A DNA stretch of 64,000 bases from Gnetum montanum (GCA_015680685.1 MNCI01007874.1:1-64000); one strand, 5' to 3'; positions 26,441-39,465 are shown, counted from the stretch's first letter. Numbers and translations are program-made. The notes: generated from the letters alone by a model not told the origin.

Positions 26441-28785
26441 AAAAACATTTATTAATTCCTTCTTGGATCATGGCAAGAATTAATAAATGAAAAGTTAGGA
26501 TCCATGCATATTGAAAATATTTGGGTTTGGTCATATCCAAACTACTAGGTGTCTTTTGGTGTGGTGGTAGGAATGTACCCAAATTGGGGTTCACACACTT
26601 GATTAAAGTAGGCATAGTGGGGCAGATTATAGGATGTGATGATGTGAATAGAAGCTGATCCACTATGACACCTATGACCATAAGATAGTATGCAAGGATC
26701 AATATGTCTTGTCACAGTGTTATATTCATTAGGCCACATGGTTGTTGGAGTGTTAATTCGTGGCCCAGACAAGGTAACATCAGGGTTGAGTTTGAAGAGG
26801 AGAGTGCACCATAGTGAGTTCGAGGATGTAGTGGATTCAGAACAATACTGTCCCTTTCTATGGTCATGTCTAAAGAAAGGATGCTTCTGATGTTGTGAAG
26901 GACTCCCATTGCTATTGATAGTAGCAGCACAAGTAATGTTCGTTGGTTGGTGGTGTGGTGCCAAACCTTCCAATGCCACTAGTGGTGATGTAGAAGGAGG
27001 TGAAGGATGAGAATATTGAGAGCAAGGAGAAGTGTAAGGAACATGAGGTGGTAATCCCGTGGGAGAGGACATGGGTTGATGATACTTAGAAAAATGATAA
27101 TGATGAGGTGAAGCAGATGATGTTGATCCAGTTGGAGAAATAGGGTGTTGAACATAATAAGCACTTGGTTTCAGGTGGCACAAAGGGTGTGGCAAATTTC
27201 ACGGTGGCCTCCCCCATGACTAGGGGTTTTGCCACTGTGGTTGAACATAGTATTTCTATACAAAATCTAGATGTAACATTTTTTCCCAATGCTCATGTAA
27301 GTGTGACAAGATTGGGCATTGGCCTTTGGGGTGATGATACATGCAAACATTGCATTGATACTTATGATTTGCAGTTGAGCCCCTATCCTTATTTTCTTCA
27401 ACCCTTCTTTTCGATTATCGAATGGTGTTCTATCATGTTTCTAAGTTTGGCATCCTATGTTTGTTTTGGCTATCAGAGTTATCTTGCGTGGTTCTACCTC
27501 TAATAATTTTTACATATTCTCTGCATTTTTCATGTACCCATTTTGTCATCTTATTAATCTTTGCCTCAATTTCATCTAGTGATTTTAGTATTGGCAAATA
27601 TGGGAACACTCCCATCTCCTTGAGGTGAGTTGATTTCTCCTCTTCATGATTATGGACCTTTGTTACTTTAAGAGTTTGGTCCTATTGAGATTTTTCAACA
27701 TTCTCCCATTTGGCTATTTCTCCTTCTTCTTTTGCTACTTGCTTAATAAGCTCTTGGAATTGATGGATTCGTAGTTCATATAGTTGACCTAGGGCATACA
27801 TCCCTAGGGTCTCCCTTGTTTCATTATGGAGCCCATCCATGATGTGACACATTAGCCTTTCCTCAAAGAATCCATGTACTGGGCATTTATTTAACAAAGA
27901 GTAATATCTTTTGAAGGCCATGTCTAAGGGTTCATGTTACCCTTGTCTCCACTCTTGTATTTGTCTCCTCAATGTTGACACTCTTTCACAGGTTTGATAT
28001 CTTTCATGGAAGAGTTTTACCATTGTAGGCCAATGACAAGTTGAATTTGATTTTGGAGACTTGTACCATACTTTTGCTTCACTAACGAGTGTCATAGGAA
28101 ACAGCTTAAGTCTTTGCCACCCATTATCAATGTTGTTCCATGCACAAGCATCATAGAAGGCTTGTAAATGATGTTACGGATCTAAATCATAATGTCTTGA
28201 GAACGTGGGAAAGTTTTTTAAATCAAGCTTGGGTAGAAGGCTTTCCTTGCGATGCCTAAGGGATATTTGAATAGCCTCAATTATATTTATTAGGCTTTTA
28301 GTGGACAACAGGGGTTCATCATCGCTAAATAGGTTGTGAGTTTGTGAGTTGGGATGATGTTGTATATGTTCATGTTGGTGTTCCTGATTTTGCTTGTGGG
28401 TTCAATTTTTATTTCTACACTGACTCCTTAAGGAATAGCCATCTGCATCATGACCTAACAGTGAAAGATCATAGAAAGAGACAGAACTAAAAGACTCATC
28501 ATGACTTTTGTAAGTCTCCCAATCATCCCCTGATGTACTCTTACTAACCATTGAGAAGGTCCTAGGCCTTAAGGGCCCCCTCATTCTATGGGATGTCCCA
28601 TCCTCACTAGAGGTGTTTGAGTTGGATTATAAGAGTCCTTGAGTATCGTTGGGATGTCCATGAACATATGAAACTCCTACATAAGATTGAGTACTCCAAA
28701 CCTCTTCTTCATCATAAATTGCATTAGTTCTCCAATGAATTACCTTGCTAGATGTTGTGTTATCGTTATCTTGTGAGAGAGACAT
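26440..28785 (-). pseudogene. Element A gag, broken
   Basis: The ATG at 28785-28783 opens MSLSQDN, like the starts of the B and C gag genes. The capsid-like part follows: LKLFPMTLVSEAKVWYKS near 28.1 kb, then RRQIQEWRQG, RYYSLLNK, EERLMCHIMDGL and NETRETLGMYALGQL at 27.9-27.7 kb, typical of plant retrotransposon gag. A region with a CNVC-type zinc knuckle lies near 27.3 kb. The C-terminal half (26.5-27.2 kb) is rich in Pro, Ser, His and Thr, with a basic patch KHPFFRHDHRKGQ. Frameshifts near the knuckle and several stops inactivate it. The end is approximate. Confidence 0.8.
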
Positions 28786-28898
28786 TGTTGTGAATTGTGT
28801 GTGACTTAATTGAATTTAATTTCTTTGTCTAAAAGATATATCATTAATGTCCTATTACAATGACCTTGTATGATATAACTAATATAGATAACTAGCAC

Positions 28899-28919
28899 CA
28901 TCCCTGACAACGGTGCCAA
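28899..28919 (-). promoter_or_regulatory. Element A primer binding site, tRNA-Asp type
   Basis: Directly inside the 5' LTR the minus strand reads TTGGCACCGTTGTCAGGGA. The consensus TGGCGCCGTTGCCGGGG is complementary to the 3' end of plant tRNA-Asp; the differences are all C/T or G/A transitions. Confidence 0.8.
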
Positions 28920-29783
28920 TGATGAGCTGTGAGGTACCCCTATACTCAACCATACAAATATGATCATGTATGCATGATCCAGTCAAACTCCACAGATGGA
29001 CTATTTGTGACACCTAGACAGTTATACGTTGATCACAATTTTTTGTCTTCCCACCTAGACTAGTATTTGCTTTGACATGTATGATTTAGTCCAAAATGAG
29101 GTGTATGATGTGATTTCTAATACTATGCTACCTCTAAAGACATTGAGAAATAACTTGATTAAGCTAATAAGAAATAAGAAATAAAATCTAAGCTAGCTTA
29201 AGTGCAATGAGCATATGCTCTTAATCATCCATACGCATCTTGGACTTCGTGTACTACTTCTGGGATTACCAAGCACACATCACTTGAAGCACTACTTGAT
29301 ACGCTATTGGGTTACCACATAGTTACACTTAAATGTTCATAATTAAGACATACTCATTTCACATTAACAACAGGAGGTGTAAATGACAATAAGAAAATAT
29401 TAACTAAGAAAACAATAATAATTAGTTAATAATTAAAAAAAATAAAAGTTAAGTGAATGCTACAATGATGGAGTAATCTCGATCTTTATTGTCGATCATG
29501 TGTGTGTCCAAGTACATCACACTCAAGCAAAGGTTTCATACAATTACAAGCATCACACTATGGGCATGTACTTGGGAAAGAACTAAAAACCAACAAAAAG
29601 ACTCAAGACTCTTAATGACTAATTGTTTTAATTCTCTAATGACTCTTCCCCATGCGTCTGAATACTATATTTATAGGCTAACATAGGAATCAGAATATCG
29701 TGTATACGATATCGTATCCAGGCTATGATATCACGTACTCGATTTTGTGTAGATATTGGGGCCTGGCAAACTAAGATTCATCA
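28920..29783 (-). repeat. Element A 5' LTR
   Basis: 864 bp, starting TGATGAATC and ending GCTCATCA on the minus strand. U3 holds GATATC palindromes at 29727-29732 and 29708-29713 and a TATAAATA box near 29668-29675. Confidence 0.88.
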
Positions 29784-29788
29784 TTAAG

Positions 29789-31075
29789 TAAATAGTTCTT
29801 TACTCATGGTTGATTAAGAGACATCATTTTTTTATATGTCCAACAAAATTTGAGTATAAGTACACCCTACACCATATATTATATTCTATATATAGAGAAA
29901 AATAACAATGCATTAAGTTTGGCTTTAACCTTATGCTTGCAAATCTTTGTTACCAGGTTTGATGCCTTCAACAATAAATTACCTCAATTTACCCTATAGA
30001 ATTCATTAAGATTTTAGTGTATATGAGATAAAGAATAAATAAAAAATATAATAATTACTTGGTTTAGAAAATATTTTAAAAATTATTTTTTCTTAATTAT
30101 TTATTTAGTAAAATTAATGTTAATCCTACATTAGTCTCAAGGCTTGCACTTGGACATTTAACTTGAGGTATCTGTGTTGGAATTTGTGAAGCTAAAGAGA
30201 TTTGTGATTAAGTAATTAGTATTGCATAAGATGTACAATGCAAAAATAATTTTCTGTTAATAGTACATTACAAAACTTGAAAATGCCACCATAGTTTGTT
30301 GCAACAAGAAGCTGGGTATTGAAGCCAAACCTTTATTTTCAAGAAGCACCTATTTTTAGTAAATATCTACAGTAGATTACACTATAGGGGTGGTGCTCAC
30401 AAGACTTAAAACCCATGAATATAGTGTAGTAATAAAGAATAAGGTAAACATAAAAATATTTTTAAAGCACTCTTGGATATATTTTATGTTATTCTACCAC
30501 CTTTATCAATATTTAAAATACTATGTCATTTGTTATAGCTAGAAATCATGCATGGTCTCGCTAAAAATGCGAAATTCTTTAAAAAGCAAGATAATAAATT
30601 CTCCTTTAACATTTGTATTTATAACTGCATTTTTTTGTTGGAGCTTACTTATGATGCTGTGAAAAATAAAGTAGGTTTTTCAAACACAAATCCTTACAAA
30701 AGAATTTTTACTTTTTGTATAGAAACTACTTGTAAATTAAACTTGAAAGAATCCAGTAGTATGACAAAAAATTAAATGTTGATAAATGGATGGTACTCCT
30801 AAGTTAAGGCATTATGGAAAGCATTTAAATAGGGTAGTAAAAACTTTTATAACCAATAGAAAATAAAAATAATAATATAATGGTTTGTATATGTCATGGT
30901 AATGAAAAATGAAATTTACAATGTTGCTAAATCTTGTGTAGGAAAAAAGGCCACATTGTGGGTGTGGATGTGGCCAAAAGTCACAGCATCAACAGTCCCA
31001 AGTGGGAAGGCCACCGTGAGAGGAGTTTGAAGTCTAATTAGTCTAAAGTGCAAACAATTTGGATTGAACAATCCA
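29789..31075. other. AT-rich region, nothing recognised
   Basis: No motif or repeat boundary. A 75-codon plus-strand frame at 30548-30775 resembles nothing I know. Confidence 0.45.
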
Positions 31076-31079
31076 TTCA

Positions 31080-31700
31080 AGGCAATGCACCTCCCATAGT
31101 AGTGGAGGTGATACTCGTCAATGAGTTCCTTAGAACAATTAGTGACAAGGCTATGGCAAGTAGCATGCTTTTTGAATTCAACTTTGAGCCAATCTTGGAG
31201 TTCACTTCATAGGAAGTTTAGGAGCAACTATAAACATCTTTATTAAGGTCTAGCTTTTCAACAAATAAAAAAAGGTATCAAGGAAAAACATACATCTTTT
31301 GAAATAATGGAATAATAGGTAGCTTGATGCCATGGTGAAAATAAGAGATATCTTCATCTTCTATGTGGTCAAAGGAGAAGCACTTGGAATCTCTAATGAC
31401 AGAGTTAGTGTAGTTGAAGTATTCACTTGCTCAAACACCAAAACTAGAAAGGTATGGATCTAACATACGTACAATATTATTGACAAAGAATACAAGTCTA
31501 TGACACCAACTATAAAAACATACTTCAAATTTGAGACATATTATATCTACGACATGGTGCATCTAAATAGAATTATATCATTTTTTAGCCTATGGGTATG
31601 CAGTCCTTGGTGGGAGGTTCCTAGCCAATTTGGCCCATCTTCTTTTCTTGGAGATTAAGTGCAAGTTCAAGGAGAACCCAATACAGAAGAAGATCCTTCT
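31080..31700 (+). pseudogene. Relic of an ORF2-like N-terminal domain
   Basis: Plus-strand fragments align with the globular part of ORF2 in order: MLFEFNFEPILEF near 31170 corresponds to IVELNFESFAEF in B, and YAVLGGRFLANLAHLLFLEI near 31600 corresponds to CAVLMGKVNVNLPHLYFTEI. Stops are frequent. It is more diverged than A, B or C, so it comes from an older or different lineage. Confidence 0.5.
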
Positions 31701-32049
31701 TTGATAATAGTGTAGAATAGGGGAAAATACTAGCATTGATTGATGCTGACCCATTTTTTAGTTGCAATAAGCGATCTTTTGGATCCTCATGCCATCCATG
31801 ACACATGCATCATATATATTTTCTGAAGGCATTCCTTCCCATTCCCCAATTCTTTCTAGTTGGTTTTCAATTTTGCTATGTAAGAATGTATTTGAGAAAA
31901 CTTTTGATATTTTTCTTTTATGCTTTATTTTGTTAAACTAATTAGAATGTTCCAATTCTATTATGTTTTGACAATCACTAATCACAAGAATGAAATAAGT
32001 CACATTTAGAAAAAAAAAGTGTTTATAGAAACTTGCTATACTTCCTTTT

Positions 32050-32530
32050 GTTTTGATAAATGGTGCTAAATTTGATCATAAAATGGTGAATCATTCATTG
32101 CACTTTAAATATCTGAACAAAAGTATCTATAACAATACCACTGAAAGAACATGGTAAGTAGTTAAAGCTCATATTCCATTGAATAGATTGTGACAAGAGA
32201 TACATGACTCATATTTTACCACAATTGAAAATTTTGTATATGTAATTTGATTATGTTTCTAATATTAATAATTTGATATTCTAGAACATGTTTTTGATAA
32301 ATGGTGCCAAATTCAATCATAAAATGGTCAATTGGCTATTTGGCTTTAAAGATCTAAACACAAGTGTTCATTCTAATACCATTAAAAGCACATGACAAGT
32401 AGTTAAAGCTCATATTCCATAAAATGGATTATGACAAGAGCTACATGACTCATATTTTACCACAGTTGCAAATTTTGTCTATGTGATTTGATTACATTTA
32501 TAATATTAATAATGTGATTTTCCATGACAT
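32050..32530 (+). repeat. Two tandem copies of a roughly 235-bp AT-rich repeat
   Basis: Copies at about 32053-32288 and 32290-32528 share TTTTGATAAATGGTGC, AGTAGTTAAAGCTCATATTC and CTACATGACTCATATTTTA in the same order. A third copy lies at 34164-34394. No open frame runs through it. Confidence 0.75.
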
Positions 32531-32540
32531 TGTTTTGATA

Positions 32541-34160
32541 AATGACGACTATGAGGATAATGCCAAGATTAAATATATGGCATATAACAAAGCAAGAGGA
32601 TGATACTAGTAACATGCACCTATTATGAGAGAAATCTTATAAATAATATGATGTGTATGAGAGATGATGAGGAAGAATCTCTAAAATCAAGGGATTAGGT
32701 AGTAGCTGTTGAGGCCAACCTCACCATGCTAGGCATAGGGCCTTGACCAATAGTAATAACATAACAATTGCACTTTAAATTAGTTGCAAGGTTAGATTTA
32801 GAGTTGTAGAGGTAATGTTCCCTAGAATTACAACTTGATGTGTAAACCTCTATTGAGATTCCTCTGAGTTCATATAGTATTTGAATTTACACGGTGAATT
32901 TTCTTGTGCTTATCCTTATTACTAGTAACAAGTGCCATTGATTTTCTATATCAAAAGTTGTTATTCTATGCGTTTCACATCGTTTCAAATGTCAAATATT
33001 GGTGGTGGCAGTTTTCCTGCGTAGCATTTGGCATGGCAAAGGAAATTGGTGGTTGACGGCAGTTAACAGAAGCAGACGGTTTAAGGTTAGGGTTTCTCTC
33101 GTAGGGTTGCTATAAAGAGGGGGGACAGGAATTGGCAATGGTGTCTGGTTTCCAATCCTTCTTTTTGAAACATGTAGTAGATGGTAGCACATGTCCATCA
33201 GCAGCCGTTGTTTTATTTTATTTTTTTGTTTTCTCTGGCCACATGCAACCCATATTTTTACCTGTTGCTACGAGCTGTAGACGATGGCCCTCTCTCTAGA
33301 CCCTGGGATCTTCGGAAGTCATCTCTCTTCTACTAGCAGGCAGTTGAACATAGCAGGAGTGTGAAATGTGCAACGAACATCAACAGTAGTCGCAAGCAGA
33401 TTGCAGATGATAGTGTGGATGCCCTGCAGTAGCAATTGCTAAACAATGGTTTTCTGTTTTCTTAGACAAACACAGACACATTTTCTTTTTTTTTCTGCCC
33501 ATGCGGCAAAAACCAACACCCAACAACAGCGGTGCCAACGTAGTCACAAGTGTAGTCAACACCGGGCAGCGACCAGGGGCCTCTTCTAGGACATCTAGCC
33601 TCTGTCTAGAGATCAGTGGCTGAATCTTCCTTCTGCTTAGAGCACCAGATAAATTTTAATTTTAATTTTAATTTTTTTTTGTGTTATTTATTTTACTCAA
33701 AAACTACACAAATGTTTAATTTTGGTTTTTATATGTTTTTCAAAACATAACAAAATGCTCTTAAAATTAAATTTAAGTTTCAATATTGCGTTTAAAATAT
33801 TATTATTATTGTTTTTTCACATAACTCTTTCCAGTTGAGACTATTCCCGAGTTTCTGTACCCATATGGGAGGTGCCCTAGTTAATAGTCTCCTAAAACAA
33901 GTTTTCACAGGTGTTCGTGTGTCGAAAATTTATGCATCAATAGTAGCTAATTTGGAAATATTGTTACATCACTTCATCATGTATAAATATGAACTAATGT
34001 GAATGGAAATGTGGTGCCTCATAGCTTACCTCATTTTGTTGGGGGCATGGACCAACTTCTCATTTCTATGCATTCTTTATGTTCTATCATGGAGTCTAAT
34101 GTTAGGTTATTTTGATTCTTTCTCATTTCTCAAATTATCTCTATATCAATGCTTTCAATC
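32541..34160. other. Segment between repeat copies, with a GC-richer stretch
   Basis: It separates the tandem pair from the third copy. Around 32980-33640 it is distinctly richer in G and C than its surroundings and contains GGTTAGGGTTTCTCTC (33085-33100), a sequence style common at plant 5' leaders. Only short frames occur (60-68 codons, minus strand). TTTTAATTTTAATTTTAATT repeats near 33650-33675. Confidence 0.45.
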
Positions 34161-34163
34161 CTT

Positions 34164-34394
34164 TCAATGACAAATTCAATCAAAGAGTGGTAAATCATTT
34201 ATTTCACTTAATAGATCCAAACAAAGGTATTCATACCAATACCATTGAAAGCACATGACAAGTAGTTAAAGCTCATATTCCATGGAATGGATAGTGACAA
34301 GAGCTACATGACTCATATTTTAGCACAGTTGCAAATTTTGATTATGTGATTTGATTATGTTTATAATATTAATAATTTGATATTCCATGACATC
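34164..34394 (+). repeat. Third copy of the roughly 235-bp repeat
   Basis: Matches 32290-32528, including AGTAGTTAAAGCTCATATTC and GAGCTACATGACTCATATTT, in the same orientation. Confidence 0.75.
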
Positions 34395-34639
34395 CTTAAT
34401 GCTTAGAAATATCATAGTTGCAAAATTTGTATTTGTACAAGTACATGTATTTTAGAAGAATTAAATGTGACTTAATCACTTGAGCTACCTATCACTTGAA
34501 CAAAACAATTTGGTTGTCATTATAAGAAGTCCAAGTTCAATATCAAATTTTTATTTTGGTTTGGTTGCTATAGGAACTCCATTAATAGGTAACTTTGAAA
34601 AATATTGACACAAATCTTCACTAGTGTTGGATATTTGAA

Positions 34640-34830
34640 GAAAACTAATTTGTTAAATCAATATATCAAAGAAGATATGGAAAAAAATGATTGAAGATGA
34701 TTTGAAGAAATAACAAATAAAAAGATTTAGCTCTTCATGGAGGTGAATGGTGAAAAAAAATTCATGCAGCCAACCCCAATTTTTTGGGAAAAGGCTAAGA
34801 TGATGATGATGATGAATAGTCTTTACTTAA
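34640..34830 (+). mobile_element. LINE 3'-end fragment
   Basis: Contains AAGATGATTTGAAGAAA, then GAGGTGAATGGTGAAAAA and TTTTTTGGGAAAAGGCTAAG followed by a GAT repeat. The same string of segments closes the longer LINE fragment at 38.30-38.45 kb. The trinucleotide run is typical of this plant LINE 3' end. Confidence 0.65.
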
Positions 34831-35024
34831 ATCACTCTTTACTATGCTAACAACTTGTAAAGACAAGAAAAAAATGATGATAGATAACGAAATTCAAAAT
34901 CCTGAGAAAAATGTTTGAGAGTTGGGGGATGGTGTTAAAACCTAAAAGAATGATGATAGATAAATAAAAAAATGATAATAATAAATGAAATTCAAAAGTT
35001 TAAGAAAAAATTTTGGGACCTGGG

Positions 35025-35190
35025 GGTATTGTTGGAACCCAAAAGAATGAAGATAAGTACATCCTAAGACATATAGCTAATAAAATATTTAGAAGAATTA
35101 TAGAGGAATATAATGATGTCTCAAGTCTAACTCAAACTAGCAATTCTTTTCCTAACAAGACAATGGGCTAACCTCTTGAGCAACTTATCA
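35025..35190 (-). mobile_element. Possible tRNA-derived SINE
   Basis: Minus strand reads GCTCAAGAGGTTAGCCCATT (A-box-like), then a B-box-like TAGTTTGAGTTAGACTTGAG, and ends TTTTGGGTTCCAACA, the 3' style of the SINEs at 39.2 and 58.4 kb. No target duplication was found. Confidence 0.4.
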
Positions 35191-36239
35191 TTTGCTAGAA
35201 CCCTAAAAAATGACTCTAAGTAGACCTACAATATATAGCCAACTTGGTGCTTTAGAAGAATAGAAATATGATGATGCCTTAAGCATGACATATGGGAACC
35301 TCTTGCCCAAGTATGGTGAAACATGATAATGTAAATACAATATCCTAAGTACCCATGCAAAACCTCCCAATCCTTTAAGAATGGAAGTAGACATATTGGT
35401 AAAGAAGAAACAAAAAAAGAATATGTATCTAACAATCAAGACCTATAATCAAAGATTTTAAAATGCATATATTTTCACTTGAAAATACATAGTTCAAAAC
35501 ATCCTATTAACTTTTAAAATAATTTAATTACATTTATCTTCCTTACATAGGATTTCCTATGAAATGGAGGCTAGAATTGTAGACATAATAAAAATAATAA
35601 TACACATTCCAAAAAAATTAAAAAATGTGAATATAAAAAGAAATATTTTAGTAAGTTGAAAGGTTATTATAATATCAATACACAAAAAACATAAAAGGGA
35701 AGTATCAAAAGTTTCATCAAATGCATTCCTACTTCAGTAAAATCAAAAACCACCAACAAACTAGAGAAAGAATTAGGAATGGAAAGGAACACCATTGGAA
35801 AATATATATGATGAATGTGTCATGGATGGCATGACAATCTAAATCACCTATTGTTACAAGTAAAATGGGTCGGTCTCAACCACAAAGTGTGTGAGCAAGG
35901 TAGAATTGATATCTATACAAGTAACATCATGTGGAGAGCCCAAAACACCTCATGAATAGAAATCATAATGGGTATTCTACTAGAAAAGGTCAAGAGGTGC
36001 TAATGCCATCACATACTAAAGCGTCGACAATAAGTACATCAACAATAATAACCACATCCACTCTAGTATTAATCCTACTGGCAACCAGGACTAGAAGTGT
36101 TGGACCTAATGCAACACAAACTAGTATAGTAGCGATTAGTTTATAGGCACATGTGGGTGGCTTTGGGGTATGTCCTTCTAGAATAATCCATCTTGAGAAA
36201 ATATCCTAGGGTGTAAGTTTGGGGCAGTAGGACTTAACC

Positions 36240-37600
36240 AAAATGTTCAATACCATTACAGAAGAGTTCATTGTTGCAGGGCATCATCACTAGGCAGATA
36301 AAGGGGAACATCACATGGGATGATTGGTTGCAAATCCTTGGATATCTAGTTACATTGTAGTCAAGAGAAGGAGAAACCATCATTATGATGCCACATGAAG
36401 ACCAAGAGGTTGATGTTGAGGTGCTTGCTGATCATCAACAAAGTGCCCAATGTCCCTATGACATCAGTCTTAGATTTTGGTGTTGTTAAAGACATACAAG
36501 TTTCCACATAGACAAGCATGACACTTGAAAAGAGCATGATCGTGGATTAACATGAGAAAGCATTAGACAAACTGCTTCAAACTGGATAAACAGTGGAGAA
36601 ATTTTTTGACATTCTTGAGAATGTCATGGCCTGCAATCTCAATAATTACTACAAAGGATAAACTGGTGTCATTTGAAGCCTAGTTATGATAGGCCAAGTT
36701 TAATGTAGAGTGGCGATAGGAAGAAATTATCCAACGTCATGTCCAATTGAATGACCTAATGTAGTTTGTGGTTCCAGATTTTCTAGGCTAGTTTTGAAAT
36801 GATGAAATCACTCATTTGATGGACAAGCAGAAAGAGATGGAACAAGAGAAAGAAAGATCAACATGTGATAGATTATAAGCTCGGGTAGCATCTTATCTAC
36901 ATTTTGAGACCATTTCCACACTACAGGAGGAAAATAAGGGCTTTGAAGTAACAAATTTTTGGGAACAAATAACAAAGGCTAACTTGGAAATCACAAATTA
37001 GCTAAAGAAAATAGTAGCTTATCCATTTTGGAGGTCTAAATCATTTGACAATAGACTACTGTTGATATCAATGTTGGAAAAATGAATCAAAGTGGTAGGA
37101 GTTCTTCAAAAAGCATTTTAGAGACTAGGTAGAAGATTAAAAAAAAAGAGATAAAGGTAGAAAAGGCTAAGTTGAGTTTTTCTCTATAATAACCTAACAT
37201 AATTACATGGACAAGTATCTTAGATGTGTTAAATGCAATGGATTTAGCTAAACTAAAAATTAAGGATTTTTAAATTGAGAAATTAACTCATTTTCTTGAG
37301 TTGGCTAACCTATGATATGTTAATTTATTCATGCTCACAATTCTAGGTTGAGATTAGAATTGAAAAAGCAAGTCATAGCAATGTTCGCTCCTTATAAACA
37401 TGAGGCTTAACTTCATGACCAAAAAAAGCAAAACTTGTAGATTGCAAATGTAAAGTTGAAGGTTCTTAAGCCAAAATTCATGAATTAGAGAGATAGTGCT
37501 AAGAACCATGTGATGAGGATGGTAGACTAGTAAGCAAACAAGGATTGAGTGAAGGTTCTTAAATTTGAGTGCACTACTTTTGTTGCCTAGTTTGTCCAAG
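36240..37600 (+). pseudogene. Relic of an ORF2-like middle and coiled-coil part
   Basis: The text HEKALDKLLQTG-stop-TVEKFFDI near 36550-36620 matches HEDVSDRFLQTKQVMISLFDI of B (47.93 kb). It is preceded by VIMMPHED, which parallels VVMQHQN, and followed by Glu/Lys-rich helical text to about 37.1 kb. Many stops are present. It may be the continuation of the relic at 31.1-31.7 kb, separated by later insertions. Confidence 0.5.
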
Positions 37601-37609
37601 AAAATAAAA

Positions 37610-38455
37610 TATTCCTAAGCTTATCATGTTTGTAGGATGTTTCCTAGAACAAGATGAAATCCCTTAGTGTATGTTATTTGTAGACGATATTATGTTAGTA
37701 AATACAACTTTGGAAAAATATTTCTTCTAAGATGGACAAGTAGAGGCATGCTCTGGAATCAAAAGGCTTAAAAATTAGCAGAAGTAAGCCAAAATATTTG
37801 AAATGTAATTTCAAGAATAACATAAATAGTACTAGAATGTAATTTCAAGAACAACATAAATAGTACTGAAATAGAAGTGACAATTTAAAGCAAAAGTACC
37901 TTACTACAAAAAATTTTGCTACCTAGGATCAATGCTTTAGTCAGATGGTGAAATTGATAAAGATATAGGAAATATAATTAAGATAAATGGTTAAAATGGA
38001 GACAAGCTAATAACATTCTATGTGATAAAAGAATACTAATAAAACTAAAGGAAAAGTTTTATGATGCTAACTAGTTATCTTTTATGATGCTAACTATTGG
38101 GCAATATAAAAGAGGCATGAATAACAAATCAGTGTGGAAAAATGAGGATGCTTAGATAAATGTTGAATGTTATTGGAAGTGATAAACTACACAACATAAA
38201 CATTTGTACAGAAGATGGTTTGGGCTTATGCAAAGAAGATTACACAAAGAGCCTATTAAAAAAGGTTGCTACATCATTGTTGAAGAAAAGCCACTAAAAG
38301 AAAGACTAAAAAAGACATGAATGAAAATGAAGATGATTTGAAGAAAATGCAAATAAAAAAAGGAATTACCTATTTATAGAGGCAAATGGTGAAAAAGAAC
38401 TAATGCAACTATTTTGTTGGGATAAGGCTAGGATGATGACGATGAAGACAACTTA
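37610..38455 (+). mobile_element. LINE fragment: reverse transcriptase C-terminal part and 3' end
   Basis: CMLFVDDIMLVN at about 37670 is the catalytic-box region (family form LFADDIVLV). It is followed by SGIKRLKN, SDGEIDKDIG-like and KWLKWRQANNILCDKR text, then MRMLR-stop-MLNVIG near 38150. Its 3' end is TTGGGATAAGGCTAGGATGA (38420-38440), shared with the fragment at 34.8 kb. A first Asp-to-Val change in the box and many stops show it is dead. The 5' part is missing, as usual for truncated LINE copies. Confidence 0.75.
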
Positions 38456-39172
38456 AACTTAGAGTAAATTTACTTTTGTTTATTATTTAATTTGATATGA
38501 AATTTAGCTTTATATTTTTAATAAGTGCATATTAATCATATGGTGGAATGAGTGCAATCTAAATGCCATCAGTTAAACATATTATCTTGGTAATCCTAGT
38601 AGCAATATCTTGGCTTCACTTAGTAGTGATATGACTTGGTAATCACAACGGTTGATACACAAGCCTAGGATGTGATGAAAAACTAGAATCGAATACTCAT
38701 TACCATAGCTAGTTTAAAACTATTCCATTGTTAATTATATTAATAATTAATTTTTATAATTTTAATTAATTTAATCCATGATCATCACAACATCAGTTTT
38801 TGTAAGTTTTAGCTATACTTAATCATACAAGTTAAGGACCACTACAAGTATAACTACGAACATAGCAATCTATGATCGCATGATAAACTAGCTAGACATC
38901 ATGCTACTTTCATTCATGAATTATGACAAAGTCTATCGCTAGCTTAATTTATGAATTATGATATATTCTATCATAATGCTTGTAGATTTTATGTTTGGGC
39001 ATTGGACATATTTGTCACTCATCAATAACCTTTTACATTTCTAGAATGTACTGACATAAATGAGTAAACGTTTTAATGCACTTTCCATTCTTTTAACAAG
39101 CTAACCTTTTACATTCCTTGAGCATAATCACATAGATGGCTAAACTTTTTAAGTTACATTCCATTGTATTTT

Positions 39173-39321
39173 AATAATGAGGTATTAGCCTAGTGGTATA
39201 GGGCTTGGCTTAGTAACCCTAGGTTACAAGTTCAATCTACTAGGTAGCACTGAGTTATAAACTTCTATAAATCTTGGGGATATACTTGTGTTTTACTTAT
39301 TTTAGGTTTCAACACCCTCAA
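39173..39321 (+). mobile_element. tRNA-derived SINE (family 1)
   Basis: A-box-like TTAGCCTAGTGGTAT and B-box-like AAGTTCAATCTAC, then a tail ending TTTTAGGTTTCAACACC. Flanked by ATTCCATTGTATTTT (39158-39172) and ATTCCATTTTATTTT (39322-39336), a 15-bp target duplication with one mismatch. Confidence 0.8.
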
Positions 39322-39465
39322 ATTCCATTTTATTTTTATTTATTTTTTTAAAATAAAATAATAATATAGTGCTACATTAGGAGTGTCTATCTTGAAGGAT
39401 TAACTTGTATAAACCCATCTTGATTATCATGTGTTAAGATATGGCTACATTAATTAGCATTATAA

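Larger units (their letters stand above)
20600..29783 (-). mobile_element. Element A: LTR retroelement with gag and a second ORF, no pol
   Basis: Complete copy on the minus strand. LTRs lie at 28920-29783 (5') and 20600-21498 (3'), flanked by TTAAG (29784-29788) and CTAAG (20595-20599), a 5-bp target duplication with one mismatch. Order on the minus strand: LTR, tRNA-Asp-type primer site, gag, spacer with an internal promoter-like cluster, ORF2, purine tract, LTR. Scanning the interior in all frames I found no protease, reverse transcriptase, RNase H or integrase motif. Shared order and sequence with B and C shows this is a family and not a random deletion product. Both ORFs are interrupted. 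Confidence 0.88.

Noticed and set aside
20600-29783. Element A as an ordinary Ty3/gypsy element with pol
   Set aside because: No protease, RT, RNase H or integrase motif could be found in any frame; only gag and ORF2 are present.
34797-34815. GAT trinucleotide run as a coding or regulatory microsatellite
   Set aside because: It is the conserved 3' end of the LINE family, shared with 38.43 kb.
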